From CAVTWH01 sp963850915 (GTDB lineage: Bacteria; Actinomycetota; Actinomycetes; Mycobacteriales; Micromonosporaceae), in the NCBI GenBank assembly GCA_963850915.1, contig CAWKND010000004.1:868001-932000 (forward strand): a stretch of DNA of 64,000 nt. The letters are read 5' to 3'. Made by a program: the position numbers and the translations under genes. Position 1 is the stretch's first letter; the number at the start of each line of letters is the position of its first letter. Below are positions 38,781 through 51,186 of the stretch, one piece after another. Below the pieces are notes generated by a model. The model was not told where the DNA came from. It did not search any database and saw nothing but the letters and a program-made list of their open reading frames with translations.

Positions 38781-39567
38781 CGACTTCGTCCTGCTCCCCG
38801 ACCCAGCGGGCGAGCTGGCGCTGACCCCGGCCCGGATCGCGGCGCTGTGCGACCGGCGGTTCGGCGTGGGCGGCGACGGGGTACTCCGGGTGGTACCGGC
38901 GAAGCTGCACCCGGCCGGTCGGGCGCTCGCTGACCGCGCCGAGTGGTTCATGGACTACACCAACGCGGACGGCTCGGTGGCCGAGATGTGCGGCAACGGG
39001 GTACGCGTCTTCGCCCGCTACCTGGTCGACAACGGGCTGGTGAGCGGGCTGGTCGAAGGGCGGACCGAGTTCGGCGTAGCCACCCGGGTCGGGCTGGTCG
39101 GCGTCACGGTGGCCGGCGAGCAGATCACCGCGAGCATGGCCCGGCCGGTACTGGGCGGGCGCTCCACGGCGGTACTGCGCGGGGTGGGCTTCACGGGTAC
39201 CACGGTCGATGTCGGCAACCCGCACCTGGTCTGCCCGGTCGACGAGCTGGCCAGCCTGGACCTGGGCAGCGCGCCGGAGGTGGACGGCGAGGTCTTCCCG
39301 CACGGCGCCAACGTGGAGTTCGTGGCGGGTACGGGGGATCCGCTGCACGTGCGGATGCGGGTCTACGAGCGGGGCAGCGCGGAGACCCTCTCGTGCGGTA
39401 CCGGCGCCTGCGCGGTTGCCGCGGTTGCTTTGCGGAACAACGGTTCTGACACCGGTACCGTGCTGGTCGACCTGCCCGGCGGCCGGCTGACCGTCACGCT
39501 GGACGAGACCGGCTGCCGGCTCGCCGGCCCGGCCGTGATCGTCGCCGAGGGCGAACTGCTGATCTGA
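38749..39567 (+). CDS. dapF: Diaminopimelate epimerase
   Basis: 272 residues from ATG 38749, with the alternate ATG 38740 three codons upstream. The two catalytic cysteines are Cys81 (EMCGNGVRVFARYLVDNGL) and Cys216 (TLSCGTGACAVAAVALRNNG); the start MRFAKGHGTGNDFVLLPDP is typical. It interconverts LL- and meso-diaminopimelate for lysine and peptidoglycan. An AGGGGAGGATGG sequence serves as ribosome site. It overlaps the end of miaA by 32 bp, so the LigB-miaA-dapF run is translationally overlapped. Confidence 0.95.
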   Translation: MRFAKGHGTGNDFVLLPDPAGELALTPARIAALCDRRFGVGGDGVLRVVPAKLHPAGRALADRAEWFMDYTNADGSVAEMCGNGVRVFARYLVDNGLVSGLVEGRTEFGVATRVGLVGVTVAGEQITASMARPVLGGRSTAVLRGVGFTGTTVDVGNPHLVCPVDELASLDLGSAPEVDGEVFPHGANVEFVAGTGDPLHVRMRVYERGSAETLSCGTGACAVAAVALRNNGSDTGTVLVDLPGGRLTVTLDETGCRLAGPAVIVAEGELLI

Positions 39568-39640
39568 GCGGCCGGTCGCGGTGATCACATCCGGCACGCC
39601 CGCGCCAGGCACGAAGACCCAGCCTGGGTACCGTCAGCCG

Positions 39641-40147
39641 ATGGCCACTGAACGGACCGGACCGTCGCCGCTCGCTGACGAGCGCGAGATGCTGCGCGGT
39701 TACCTCGACTACCACCGGGCCACCCTCGCCTTCAAGTGCGACGACCTCTCCGACGAGCAGTTGCGCCGCAGCTCCATGCCGCCCTCGACGCTGAGCCTGC
39801 TCGGGCTGGTACGGCACCTGGCCGAGGTCGAGCGCACCTGGTTCCGCCGGGTGATCGGCGGCGAGGACATCCCACTCGTGTGGTCGGCGGACGGTGACTT
39901 CCAGGTCGCCTACGACGCCAGCGGATCGAGCCGCGCCGACGCGTTCGCTGCCTGGCAGGCCGAGGTCGACCAGTCCCGCCGGATCGAACGGGAGGCGGAG
40001 TCGCTGGACGTACGCGGCTACCAGGCCAAGTGGGGCGAGTACGTGTCGCTGCGCTGGGTGATGCTGCACCTCATCCACGAGTACGCCCGGCACAACGGCC
40101 ACGCCGACCTGGTACGCGAGGGCATCGACGGGGCCGTAGGCGCGTAG
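39641..40147 (+). CDS. DinB/DUF664 family protein
   Basis: 168 residues of the DinB-like four-helix bundle: MLRGYLDYHRATLAFKCDDL, SLLGLVRHLAEVERTWFRRV, and HLIHEYARHNGHADLVREGI carrying the conserved His triad positions (His in LVRHLAEVE and HEYARHNGHAD) used for metal binding. DUF664 members are putative metal-dependent thiol transferases, often mycothiol- or bacillithiol-linked; substrate unknown. ATG 39641 begins MATERTGPS. It is the last intact gene before the frameshift-rich block. Confidence 0.85.
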   Translation: MATERTGPSPLADEREMLRGYLDYHRATLAFKCDDLSDEQLRRSSMPPSTLSLLGLVRHLAEVERTWFRRVIGGEDIPLVWSADGDFQVAYDASGSSRADAFAAWQAEVDQSRRIEREAESLDVRGYQAKWGEYVSLRWVMLHLIHEYARHNGHADLVREGIDGAVGA

Positions 40148-40157
40148 CGGAGACTCG

Positions 40158-41589
40158 TCAGGCCGGGTCCTGTACCGCCTCGGCGTTGGCGCCCTTGATG
40201 GTCGCTACGATCGCGGCGGCGACGGCGGGCGCGACCCGGGCGTCGAACACGCTGGGTACGATCACCGATCGCGTTGATCTTGTCGATCCCGACCACGTCG
40301 GCGATCGCGTTCGCGGCCGCCAGGGCCATGTCCTGGGTGAAACTGCGCGCCCCGGCGTCCAGCAGGCCGCGGAAGACGCCCGGAAAGGCCAGTACGTTGT
40401 TGATCTGGTTCGGCTGGTCGGAGCGGCCGGTCGCGACGATCGCCGCGTACTTGCGCGCCTCCCGCGGATCCACCTCCGGGTCGGGGTTGGCCAGCGCGAA
40501 CACGATCGCGTCCTTGGCCATGCGGGCGATGTCGGTGCCGTCGAGCAGGTTGGGCGCGCTGACCCCGATGAACACGTCCGCCCCGGTGATCGCGCCGGGC
40601 AGGTCACCGGCGTAGTTGTCCCGGTTGGTGTGCTCGGCGAGCCACTGCCAGGACGGGTTCATGTCCGGCATGCCACGGTGCAGGGCACCGGACCGGTCGT
40701 ACGCGATCAGGTCGCCGACGCCCTGGGCGAGCAGCAGCTTCATGATGGCGGTACCGGCGGCCCCGGCTCCGGAGACGACCACCCGCACGTCTTCGAGGCG
40801 CTTGCCCACGACGCGCAGGGCGTTGGTCAGCGCGGCGAGCACGCAGATGGCGGTACCGTGCTGATCGTCGTGGAAGACCGGGATGTCCAGCTTGGCCCGC
40901 AGCCGCTCCTCGATCTCGAAGCACCGCGGCGCCGCGATGTCCTCCAGGTTGATCCCGCCGTACGCCGGCGCGATGCGCCGTGACGATCTTGATGATCTCC
41001 TCGGTGTCCTGCGTGTCGAGTACCACCGGCCAGGCGTCCACCCCGCCGAAGCGCTTGAACAGCGCCGCCTTGCCCTCCATCACCGGCAGCGCGGCGGCCG
41101 GCCCGATGTTGCCCAGCCCCAGTACCGCCGAGCCGTCGCTGACCACGGCGACCGTGTTGCGTTTGATGGTCAGCCGGCGGGCGTCGTCCGGGTTCTCCGC
41201 GATCGCCAGGCAGACCCGGGCAACCCCCGGCGTGTACGCCCGGGACAGCTCGTCCCGGTTGCGCAGCGCGACTTTCGGCGTTACCTCGATCTTGCCGCCC
41301 AGGTGGAGCAGGAAGGTACGGTCGGAGACCTTGCGGACGTCGACGCCCGGAAGGTTCTCCAGGGCCGCGACCACCTGGTCGGCGTGGCCGCGTCGGCGGT
41401 GTCACAGGTGACGTCGGCGATCAGCGAGACGTTGTCGGAGTCCACCACGTCGAGCGCGGTGACGATCGCGCCGGACTCGCCGACGCAGGTGGTCAGCCGG
41501 CCGATGGCGGAGGCGTCGGCGGGGACCGAGACCCGGACGGTGATGGAGAAACCGGCACTGGGCAGGGCGCGTATGGGCACGCTGGCCAT
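40158..41589 (-). pseudogene. NAD(P)-dependent malic enzyme, broken by at least three indels
   Basis: Recognisable from ATG 41589 (MASVPIRALPSAGFSITVRV, an ACT-like N-terminal domain) through VTPKVALRNRDELSRAYTPG, the malic-enzyme core VSDGSAVLGLGNIGPAAALP, KLDIPVFHDDQHGTAICVL, the Rossmann motif RVVVSGAGAAGTAIMKLLLA and the C-terminal VAPAVAAAIVATIKGANAEA, stop at 40158. Frame changes occur near 41380, near 40980 and near 40260. Because the protein is highly conserved and all segments are present with no internal loss, the gene is probably intact in the organism and the breaks are sequence errors. It converts malate to pyruvate and CO2. Confidence 0.85.
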
Positions 41590-41714
41590 TCTGCGCCGCG
41601 CCGGCCGCCCCGACCACGCGGGGCGTTCCGCCACGAGCAGCCGCCGAGCCCGCCCCGGGCCGCCGGCGAAATGAGCGTGCGATCGGCCGGTACCCGTGTC
41701 ACGATCGATGCAAG

Positions 41715-43338
41715 ATGACTTACTCTTCACGCCCGTCGGCTACCGCCCACGACACGGATGCCGACCCGTTCCGCCCGTCGGCTGGCGGGGACTCTGCTGA
41801 AACCGCCGCGGACAGCCCGCGCTTCCGCGCCCGCTCCTGGTCGGCGCCCCGCTCGGACGCCCCGGAGTTTGACGATCCGGACGAAACCACCGGCGGCGAC
41901 ATCGATCTCGAAGCGCGGCACGGCCTGCGCCGGGTCGCCGGCCTCTCCACCGAACTCGCCGACGTCACCGAGGTCGAGTACCGCCAGCTGCGGCTGGAGC
42001 GGGTCGTCCTGGTCGGCGTCTGGACCGAGGGCAGCGTCACCGACGCGGAGAACTCGCTGACCGAGCTGGCCGCGCTGGCCGAGACGGCCGGCTCGCAGGT
42101 GCTCGAGGGGCTGATCCAGCGGCGCGGCCCGCCCCGACCCGGCCACCTTCATCGGTCGCGGCAAGGTCGAGGAGCTGCGCTCCGTCGTGCTGCGCCACGC
42201 GGCGCGGACACGGTGATCTGCGACGGCGAGCTGTCGCCGAGCCAGCTGCGCACGCTGGAGACCAGGTCAAGGTCAAGGTCATCGACCGGACCGCGCTGAT
42301 CCTGGACATCTTCGCCCAGCACGCCAGCAGCAAGGAGGGCAAGGCTCAGGTCGAGCTGGCCCAGCTGCAGTACTTCCTGCCCCGGCTGCGCGGTTGGGGC
42401 GAGGCGCTGTCCCGGCAGGCCGGCGGCTCCGGCCGCGGCGGCGGTGCCGGCGGCGGCGTGGGCCTGCGCGGCCCCGGTGAAACCAAGATCGAGACCGACC
42501 GCCGCCGGATCCGTACCCGCATCTCCAAGCTCAAGCGCGAGATCGGAGATGGGTACCGTCCGGGAGACCAAGCGCGTCCGGCCGGCGGCGCAACGCGGTT
42601 CCCGCGGTGGCCATCGCCGGCTACACCAACGCCGGCAAGTCGAGCCTGCTCAACCGGCTGACCAATGCGGGGGTACTGGTCGAGGACGCGCTCTTCGCCA
42701 CCCTGGACCCGAACACCCGCCGGGTCGCGCCGCCGACGGGCGGGTCTACACGCTCTCCGACACGGTCGGCTTCGTCCGGCACCTGCCGCACCAGCTGATC
42801 GAGGCGTTCCGCTCCACGCTGGAGGAGGTCGGCCAGGCCGATCTGGTGGTACACGTCGTCGACGGCGCACACCCCGACCCCGAGGAGCAGGTGCGCGCGG
42901 TACACGAGGTACTCGCCGAGGTCGGCGCGGACAGGGTCACCGAGCTGCTGGTGGTCAACAAGATCGACGCCGCCGACGAGGAGACGCTGCTGCGGCTCAA
43001 GCGGGAGTGGCCGGACGCGGTGTTCGTCTCCGCGCGTAGCGGCGTCGGCATGGCCGAGCTTCGCAGCGCCATCGAGGAGCGGCTGCCGCGCCCCGCGGTG
43101 GAGGTCGCGCCCGGGTGCCGTACGACCGCGGTGACCTGGTGGCCCGGGTGCACGAGCGCGGCGAGGTACTGCGAAACGGAGCACGTACCGGAGGGCACGG
43201 TGCGTCCGGGTCCGGGTCGATCAGGTGCTGGCCGCGGAGCTTGCAGCCGTACCTGACGCAGCGCCTTCGGATGCAGCCGCCGGTCACGTAACGGTCGGTG
43301 AGCGCCGCGGGCTATCCGAGCGCGCAACAGTGCTCTGA
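41715..43338 (+). pseudogene. hflX: GTPase HflX, broken by about seven indels
   Basis: Ribosome-splitting GTPase. Segments read in different frames: N-terminal domain (DIDLEARHGLRRVAGLSTEL, LVGVWTEGSVTDAENSLTEL), ADTVICDGELSPSQLRTLE, VKVIDRTALILDIFAQHASS, a Gly-rich linker with GLRGPGETKIETDRRRIRTR, G1 AIAGYTNAGKSSLLNRLTNA, G3 TLSDTVGFVRHLPHQLIEAF, G4 VVNKIDAADEETLLRLKREW and the C-terminal VARVHERGEVL. The end is uncertain (43338 is one possible stop). All functional motifs survive, so sequencing error is more likely than decay. It follows the miaA-dapF block as in other actinobacteria. Confidence 0.85.
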
Positions 43339-43351
43339 AAGACTGAGTCCG

Positions 43352-45177
43352 ATGCGACGAGTTGGGCTGGCCCTCCTCCGCGTGGTGACGTTGATACTGC
43401 TGCCGGCATCCGCGGCCTGCGCGGGGACGCCGGCCGCCGACGACTCGGCCAGCCCGGCCGGCCCGGCCGCGGGCACCACGCGTCTGCACGATCGAGTGAC
43501 ACCGGGGCTGATCGGGCTGACCGGCCTCGCCGCGGCCGGCGACGGCTACGCCGTCGTGACCGGGCAGCGCTCCGGCGCAGTGGCAACAGCTACCGGCACG
43601 TCTACCTGCTGGGCAGCGACTGCAAGCGGAAGACGACGCTGAACTTCTCCGGCAGCCGGCGCCCGCGACCCGGAGGACCTGGCGGTCGGCGCGGACGGCA
43701 ACCTCTGGGTGGCCGACATCGGCGACGCGGCCAGGACCGCGTAGTTCCGTGGTGGTGTGGAAGGTTCCGACCGGCGGCGGCACCGCCACCCTGTACCGGA
43801 TGGCCTACCCGGACAGCGCGCACCCCGACGCCGAGGCGATGCTGATGGGCGCGACAACACGCCGATCGTGATCACCAAGGGCACCGACGGGCCGGCCCAG
43901 ATCTACCAGGCCGACCGGGCCAGCTGGACGCGAAGAACACCGCCGGCGTACCGATGAAGAAGGTCGGGTACCTTCACACCGCAGAAGACCGGGACGCCGA
44001 GCAAGCTCGAGCCGGCCGGCTCGGCTACGGTCACCGGCGCGCACGGTCTCGCCGGACGGCAAGAAGGTCGTCATCCGTACCTCACCGACGCGTACGAGTG
44101 GGACGTCACCGACGGCAACATCGTCAACGCGATCACCTCGGACAAGTCCGCGGATCACGCCGCTGCCCAACGAGCCGAACGGCTCGGCGATCACCTACAG
44201 CGCCGACGGCAAGTTCCTCACGCTCTCCAACGCCACCGACAGCGCCACGCCGCGCACGATGCTGTCCTACACGCCGGTCACGGCGACGGCCGCGTCGCCG
44301 GGCCGAGCACCGGCGGTGGCGCCCCGACGGCGGCCGGCAGCGGCAATGCCTCCTGGTTCGCAAGCTGAGCTTCACCGACCTCACCTACATCGTCGGCGTG
44401 ATCGGCGTGATCGGCCTGCTGCTCGATCGTCGCGTGGCATCGTCGGCATCCGCCGGTCCCGTGAGCAGGCGCGGCTAGCCGCCAGGCGGGCACGCGACGC
44501 CGCGGCGACGGGCTGGGACGATCCGCGACGACGGCGGGGAGGGCGACCGGCGGTACGCCGGTGCGGCCGGCTACCCGGACGACGGCGGGACGGCTACTAC
44601 GACCGGGACGCGGACCAGTACGGCGACGGCAACAGCAACGGCAACAGCACAGCACGGTGGCGAGCGCCGGCGGCGCGACGTACGGCGGCGACGACGGCTA
44701 CGAGGCGGTACGGCGACGGCCGGCACCCGGAGGAGCGGCGGCCTGGTGGCCGGGCGTACGGCGAGCCGGCACCGGTCGAGCGTCCCCCGGCCCGGCCGCC
44801 CGTACGCCGGGCCGAGCCGGGAACGTACGGCAGTGGCGGCTACCCGGGCGGGCGGTGACGACTACGACGCCGGGTACCCCGACAGCTACGGCTGCCGGGC
44901 TACAACGCTCCGAGCCCGGCCGGCCCTGACTACGCCGCCACCGATCAGCACGGTGCGCCACGCCGGGCGCGGGGCGAGTCGTGGTCGGAGGAGGCGACGA
45001 CCGACGGGCGCTCCGGGCGTACCCGTTCGGTGGTACCCCCGCCGGCTCAGCCGCCCGCGCCTGAGGTACCCCGCACGTGCCGCTCGGCCCGATCCCCGGC
45101 GCGGTACCGGCCGGGCTACGCCGCCACCCCGCAACACCTGGGCCGACGAGCACGAGGGCTTCGGCGACCTGCGCTGA
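43352..45177 (+). pseudogene. Membrane-anchored beta-propeller-like protein with Gly/Tyr-rich tail, frame-disrupted
   Basis: Starts MRRVGLALLRVVTLILLPAS, a lipoprotein-like signal ending in ACAG (Cys in SAACAGTP). It continues with propeller-type strands (GLAAAGDGYAVVTGQRSG, DPEDLAVGADGNLWVADIGD, VVVWKVPTGGGTATLYRMAY, ADGKFLTLSNATDSATPRTM), a membrane helix (YIVGVIGVIGLLL) and a disordered Gly/Tyr/Arg/Pro tail ending WADEHEGFGDLR. At least eight frame changes occur. NHL- or phytase/esterase-like function is a guess from strand spacing; I do not recognise a defined family. It lies between hflX and lexA. Confidence 0.6.
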
Positions 45178-45210
45178 CAACCGTCCCGGCTCGCGGGGCG
45201 CGCGAGCGCC

Positions 45211-46063
45211 TCAGATCCGGCGCAGCACAGCCACCACGCGGCCGAGGATGGTCGCCTCGTCGCCCGGGATCGGCTCGAAGGCCGGGTTGTGCGGGAGCAG
45301 CAGTACGTGCCCGTCGCGGTAGCGGTAGGTCTTCACCGTCGCCTCGCTGTCGATCATCGCGGCCACGATCTCGCCGGTCTCGGCGGTCTGCTGCTGCCGG
45401 ACGACCACCCAGTCGCCGTCACAGATCGCCGCGTCGATCATCGAGTCGCCCTTGACCTGGAGCATGAACAGCGTGCCCTCGCCGACCAGTTCGCGGGGGA
45501 GCGGGAAGACGTCTTCGATCGACTGCTCGGCGAGGATCGGTCCACCGGCGGCGATCCGGCCGACCAGCGGGCACATAGGCCGGCGTCGGCCGGGACGGCC
45601 GCCGCTGCTCCTCCTCGTCGGCACTCGGCTCCAGCGGCTGGCGTACGTCGACCGCGCGCGGCCGGTTCGGGTCGCGCCGCAGGTAGCCCTTCTTCTCCAG
45701 CTCCTTGAGCTGGTAGGCAACGCTGGACGGGGAGACCAGGCCGACCGCCTCGCCGATCTCCCGGACGCTCGGCGGGTAGCCGTACTGCTCCACCCAGACC
45801 CGGATGAAGTCGAGGATCCGGCGCTGCCGGGCGGTCAGGTCGTCGGCGTAGACATCCTGCATCCCGCCCACCACCGAGGTCACCGTGCGGACCCGGGCGC
45901 CTGCGGCGATCGGGCGCGCAGCACTGGCGCGGCGGCGCGGCGCGTCGTTGATGGACCGTACCTTGGCGCGCTGTACCCGCTCGGTCGCCGCGGAGCCGTC
46001 CGGCGCAGCGCCGGTGGTCGCGGGGTCGAAGCTGTCGCCGCTGCCGCGGTGGTCGGTGGCCAC
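45211..46063 (-). pseudogene. lexA: LexA repressor, split by one extra base
   Basis: Frame A from ATG 46063 has an unusual 60-residue Ala/Arg-rich leader, then the winged helix (LTARQRRILDFIRVWVEQYG, YPPSVREIGEAVGLVSPSSV, AYQLKELEKKGYLRRDPNRP). Frame B supplies the catalytic domain: cleavage site Ala-Gly in PLVGRIAAGGPILAEQ, Ser in LQVKGDSMIDAAICDGDWVV and Lys in SEATVKTYRYRDG. Removing one base of the G run at 45569-45571 (CCC on the coding strand) joins PTPAY-V-PLVGRIAAGGP perfectly. The gene is therefore almost surely intact in the cell. It represses the SOS regulon; its own upstream region holds LexA-type boxes. Confidence 0.88.
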
Positions 46064-46172
46064 GTCGGCCCTCCCTGGTCGGTCTCTGCCCGCGGACGTC
46101 GCGTCCGGCGGACCGCTGCCAATGGCCGCTCGGTCGGAGTGGCCGTTTACTGATCGGCCGCCTGGACGGGCG

Positions 46173-46223
46173 ACCCTGTGTTGCCTAGGACCCTGTGTTG
46201 CCTAGGACCCTGTGTTGCCTAAG
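46173..46223. repeat. Three 17-bp tandem repeats upstream of lexA
   Basis: ACCCTGTGTTGCCTAGG at 46173-46189 and 46190-46206, and ACCCTGTGTTGCCTAAG at 46207-46223. It begins 110 bp upstream of the lexA start, in the lexA/LysM intergenic region. Confidence 0.9.
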
Positions 46224-46408
46224 TAACGTTGCCTGGGTAGCGCTGTCTGGCCGCCAGGGCGGCCCATGCTGCCCGCCCGTCGGGACCGGCCGGTGAACGC
46301 CCAACCGCCCCGGGGGGAGTGGCTCGGACGATGCCCGGTTGATGTCCTGCCCGCCGGAAGAACGGGTGTTTGGACACCTGTGAACTTATCCCGACTGAGC
46401 GTGAACTT

Positions 46409-46422
46409 CAAACATTTGTTCG
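46409..46422. promoter_or_regulatory. LexA-type SOS box 1 in the lexA/LysM gap
   Basis: CAAAC-ATTT-GTTCG differs from CGAAC-N4-GTTCG at one base; flanks extend the symmetry (TCAAACATTTGTTCGA). It lies 346 bp from the lexA start. Confidence 0.7.
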
Positions 46423-46473
46423 ACGTGTCGCGGCGTTCCGCTCGACAGTGCCGTGGCCACGGTGGTACACAAT

Positions 46474-46503
46474 CGTACGGGCGTTCTATCGAACGTGCGT
46501 ACG
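46474..46503. promoter_or_regulatory. Two tandem LexA-type boxes at the LysM gene start
   Basis: Box 2 CGTAC-GGGC-GTTCT (46474-46487) and box 3 CGAAC-GTGC-GTACG (46490-46503) are 2 bp apart, each with one or two departures from CGAAC-N4-GTTCG. They suggest cooperative LexA binding over the LysM gene promoter. Confidence 0.65.
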
Positions 46504-46527
46504 ATCTTGAAGCCTTGGGGGGCATGG

Positions 46528-47256
46528 GTGCGTACCACTGCGGAGCGGGGTGTGGAGGCCGAACTCCCGGTCGGGACCAGGCCCGAGTCGGCCGGCGCGG
46601 GGGCGGCCGGTACGGCGGATCTGGAGTCTGCGGGTCATGAGCGTGCGGGTCATGAGTGTGCGGGTCTGGAGTCTGCGGGTTTGGAGCCAGCCGATAGTGA
46701 CGCGGCTGGCTCGGGCTCGGTTGGGCGGGGCTCGGTCGGGCGGGGCTCGGGTGCGCGGGGGGCGACGGGCTGGGCCGGGATCGGACCGGCGGCGAGCGGC
46801 TGGACGGTGCCCGGGCCACGCCGGCCGGTACGGATCGTGGCCGGGGGAGTGCTGCTCGGCGATCCGTTGCTGGACCCTCCGGAGCAGGCGCCGGGTCAAG
46901 CCGTACCCACGCGTGAGCCGCGGGAGGGGGCAGCGGGGCGGCCGGCTGTAGTGCCGGTACGGCGGCGGCAGCCGGTTCGTCTTACCCGGCGCGGGCGGCT
47001 GGTGGTGCTGGCGTTGCTGGTGGTGCTCGCCGGGGCGGTAGCCGCGCTGGTGGCGCTGCCCAGTCAGGCTGCCGCGCCGGCCGGGCCGCCACGAGTCGTC
47101 GTTGTACAGCCCGGTGACTCGCTCTGGACCATCGTCGAGGAGTACCGCAGCGGAGCCGACCCGGTACGCGCCATGGATCAGCTCGGCCGGGCCAACGGTC
47201 TCACCGGCACCACGCTGTACGCCGGCGAGGAGCTGACTCTGCCGGCCGGCTGGTGA
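46528..47256 (+). CDS. LysM-domain SOS-type cell-division inhibitor homologue (Rv2719c/ChiZ, YneA-like)
   Basis: The C-terminal LysM domain (VVVQPGDSLWTIVEEYRSGA, YAGEELTLPAGW) follows a membrane segment (RLVVLALLVVLAGAVAALVA). The long N-terminal region is Gly/Ala/Glu-rich with 15-bp DNA repeats (ESAGH/ERAGH and GSVGRG blocks). In M. tuberculosis the LysM gene Rv2719c lies between lexA and nrdR and is damage-induced; in Bacillus yneA plays the analogous role. The frame is open from 46453, but LexA-type boxes occupy 46474-46503, so GTG 46528 with GGGGGG upstream is preferred. Expected function is to delay division and bind peptidoglycan during DNA damage. Confidence 0.8.
   Translation: MRTTAERGVEAELPVGTRPESAGAGAAGTADLESAGHERAGHECAGLESAGLEPADSDAAGSGSVGRGSVGRGSGARGATGWAGIGPAASGWTVPGPRRPVRIVAGGVLLGDPLLDPPEQAPGQAVPTREPREGAAGRPAVVPVRRRQPVRLTRRGRLVVLALLVVLAGAVAALVALPSQAAAPAGPPRVVVVQPGDSLWTIVEEYRSGADPVRAMDQLGRANGLTGTTLYAGEELTLPAGW
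46624..46750. repeat. 15-bp repeats inside the LysM gene
   Basis: Four units of GAGTCTGCGGGTCAT type at 46624-46683, and GGCTCGGTCGGGCGG-type units at 46714-46728 and 46729-46743 with a partial third. In frame, encoding low-complexity linker. Confidence 0.85.
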
Positions 47257-47443
47257 CGCGCAGACCCTCGGCTGTCGGGTTCACCTGGACGCGCCGCGGC
47301 GGGTTGGCACGTGCTGCTGGTCACGGTTCGGGTTGTGGCGCGTTTTGCCTGGTGAGGCTGGTGGGGCGGAGAAATGGCGCGCGGTCGGTGTCCCGAAATC
47401 GGCGCGTCAGGTTGCGCCGGTCTCCGCAGAGGCATAACGTCAG

Positions 47444-47459
47444 ACACAACATGTAGTGG
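47444..47459 (+). promoter_or_regulatory. Candidate NrdR box upstream of nrdR
   Basis: ACACAACATGTAGTGG is palindromic at 12 of 16 positions and resembles NrdR boxes of the ACAC-W-ATAT-W-GTGT type. It is about 210 bp upstream of nrdR. A second box at a three-turn spacing, usual for NrdR, was not found; ACAC-GTCTT-GTGT at 47552-47564 is a shorter, poorer match. Confidence 0.45.
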
Positions 47460-47671
47460 TTACATGGATGTAAGTCATCCACACGTTGGGGATGACGCTC
47501 CGCCATCACTCGCATCGCAGCTTCGTCGATGAGGCCCACTAGGGACCATCGACACGTCTTGTGTGTGCTGATGCAGCGGATTTGTCGGATCGGTGATGGT
47601 ATCCGCCCGGAAGAGCACTTTCCGGGCGGGTCAGCTCGGGTGGATCAGATCGTCCGGAGGAGGGGGTACGC

Positions 47672-48199
47672 ATGCGGTGTCCGTACTGTCGACACCCCGA
47701 CTCGCGGGTGGTCGACTCCCGGGAGGCCGAGGACGGTCAGCTGATCCGGCGCCGGCGCTCGTGTCCCGAGTGTGGCAAGCGGTTCACCACCGTCGAGGAG
47801 GCCGTACTCGCCGTGGTCAAGCGCAGCGGCGTGACCGAGCCGTTCAGCCGCTCCAAGATCGTGAGCGGCGTACGCAAGGCATGCCAGGGCCGGCCGGTCG
47901 ACGACGACGCGCTGGCGCTGTTGGCGCAGCGGGTGGAGGAGTCGGTACGCGCCAAGGGGGCGGCCGAGATTCCGAGCCACGAGGTGGGGCTGGCCATCCT
48001 CGGACCGCTGCGGGACCTCGACGAGGTTGCCTACCTGCGCTTCGCCAGCGTCTACCGGTCCTTCGACTCGCTGGGTGACTTCGAACGCGAGATCGTGGCG
48101 CTGCGCGCCGCTGCCGGGCGTACCCCCGGGGGCGACGGCGCGAGCGACGCGGACGCTTCGGCCGCCGCCGCGGCGGAACCGGCGAACACCGGCGGCTGA
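47672..48199 (+). CDS. nrdR: Transcriptional repressor NrdR
   Basis: 175 residues. Zinc ribbon ligands Cys3, Cys6, Cys31 and Cys34 (MRCPYCRHPDSR ... SCPECGKRFTT), then an ATP-cone domain (VVKRSGVTEPFSRSKIVSGV, VGLAILGPLRDLDEVAYLRF). It senses ATP/dATP and represses ribonucleotide reductase genes. The Gly/Asp/Ala-rich C-terminal tail is an addition to the family core. It is 71 bp upstream of nrdJ on the same strand, the normal nrdR-nrdJ pairing. Confidence 0.95.
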   Translation: MRCPYCRHPDSRVVDSREAEDGQLIRRRRSCPECGKRFTTVEEAVLAVVKRSGVTEPFSRSKIVSGVRKACQGRPVDDDALALLAQRVEESVRAKGAAEIPSHEVGLAILGPLRDLDEVAYLRFASVYRSFDSLGDFEREIVALRAAAGRTPGGDGASDADASAAAAAEPANTGG

Positions 48200-48270
48200 G
48201 CCCGCCACCAGGCATAACTGATAGATCATTTTCGTTACAGCGGGGACGCTGAAGGACAAGAGGGGGCGGG

Positions 48271-51153
<2,883 letters not shown>

Positions 51154-51186
51154 GCACGGGCCGGCGTTCGACGGCGATCTGACTAG

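Noticed and set aside
40158..45177. True pseudogene decay of malic enzyme and hflX
   Set aside because: Motifs are complete and conserved in order, with no internal deletions or nonsense changes apart from frame shifts; assembly error is the simpler reading, although not proved.
47257..47671. Cobalamin riboswitch sought upstream of the nrdR-nrdJ pair
   Set aside because: No B12-box-like sequence or compact stem arrangement was recognised in 47257-47671.
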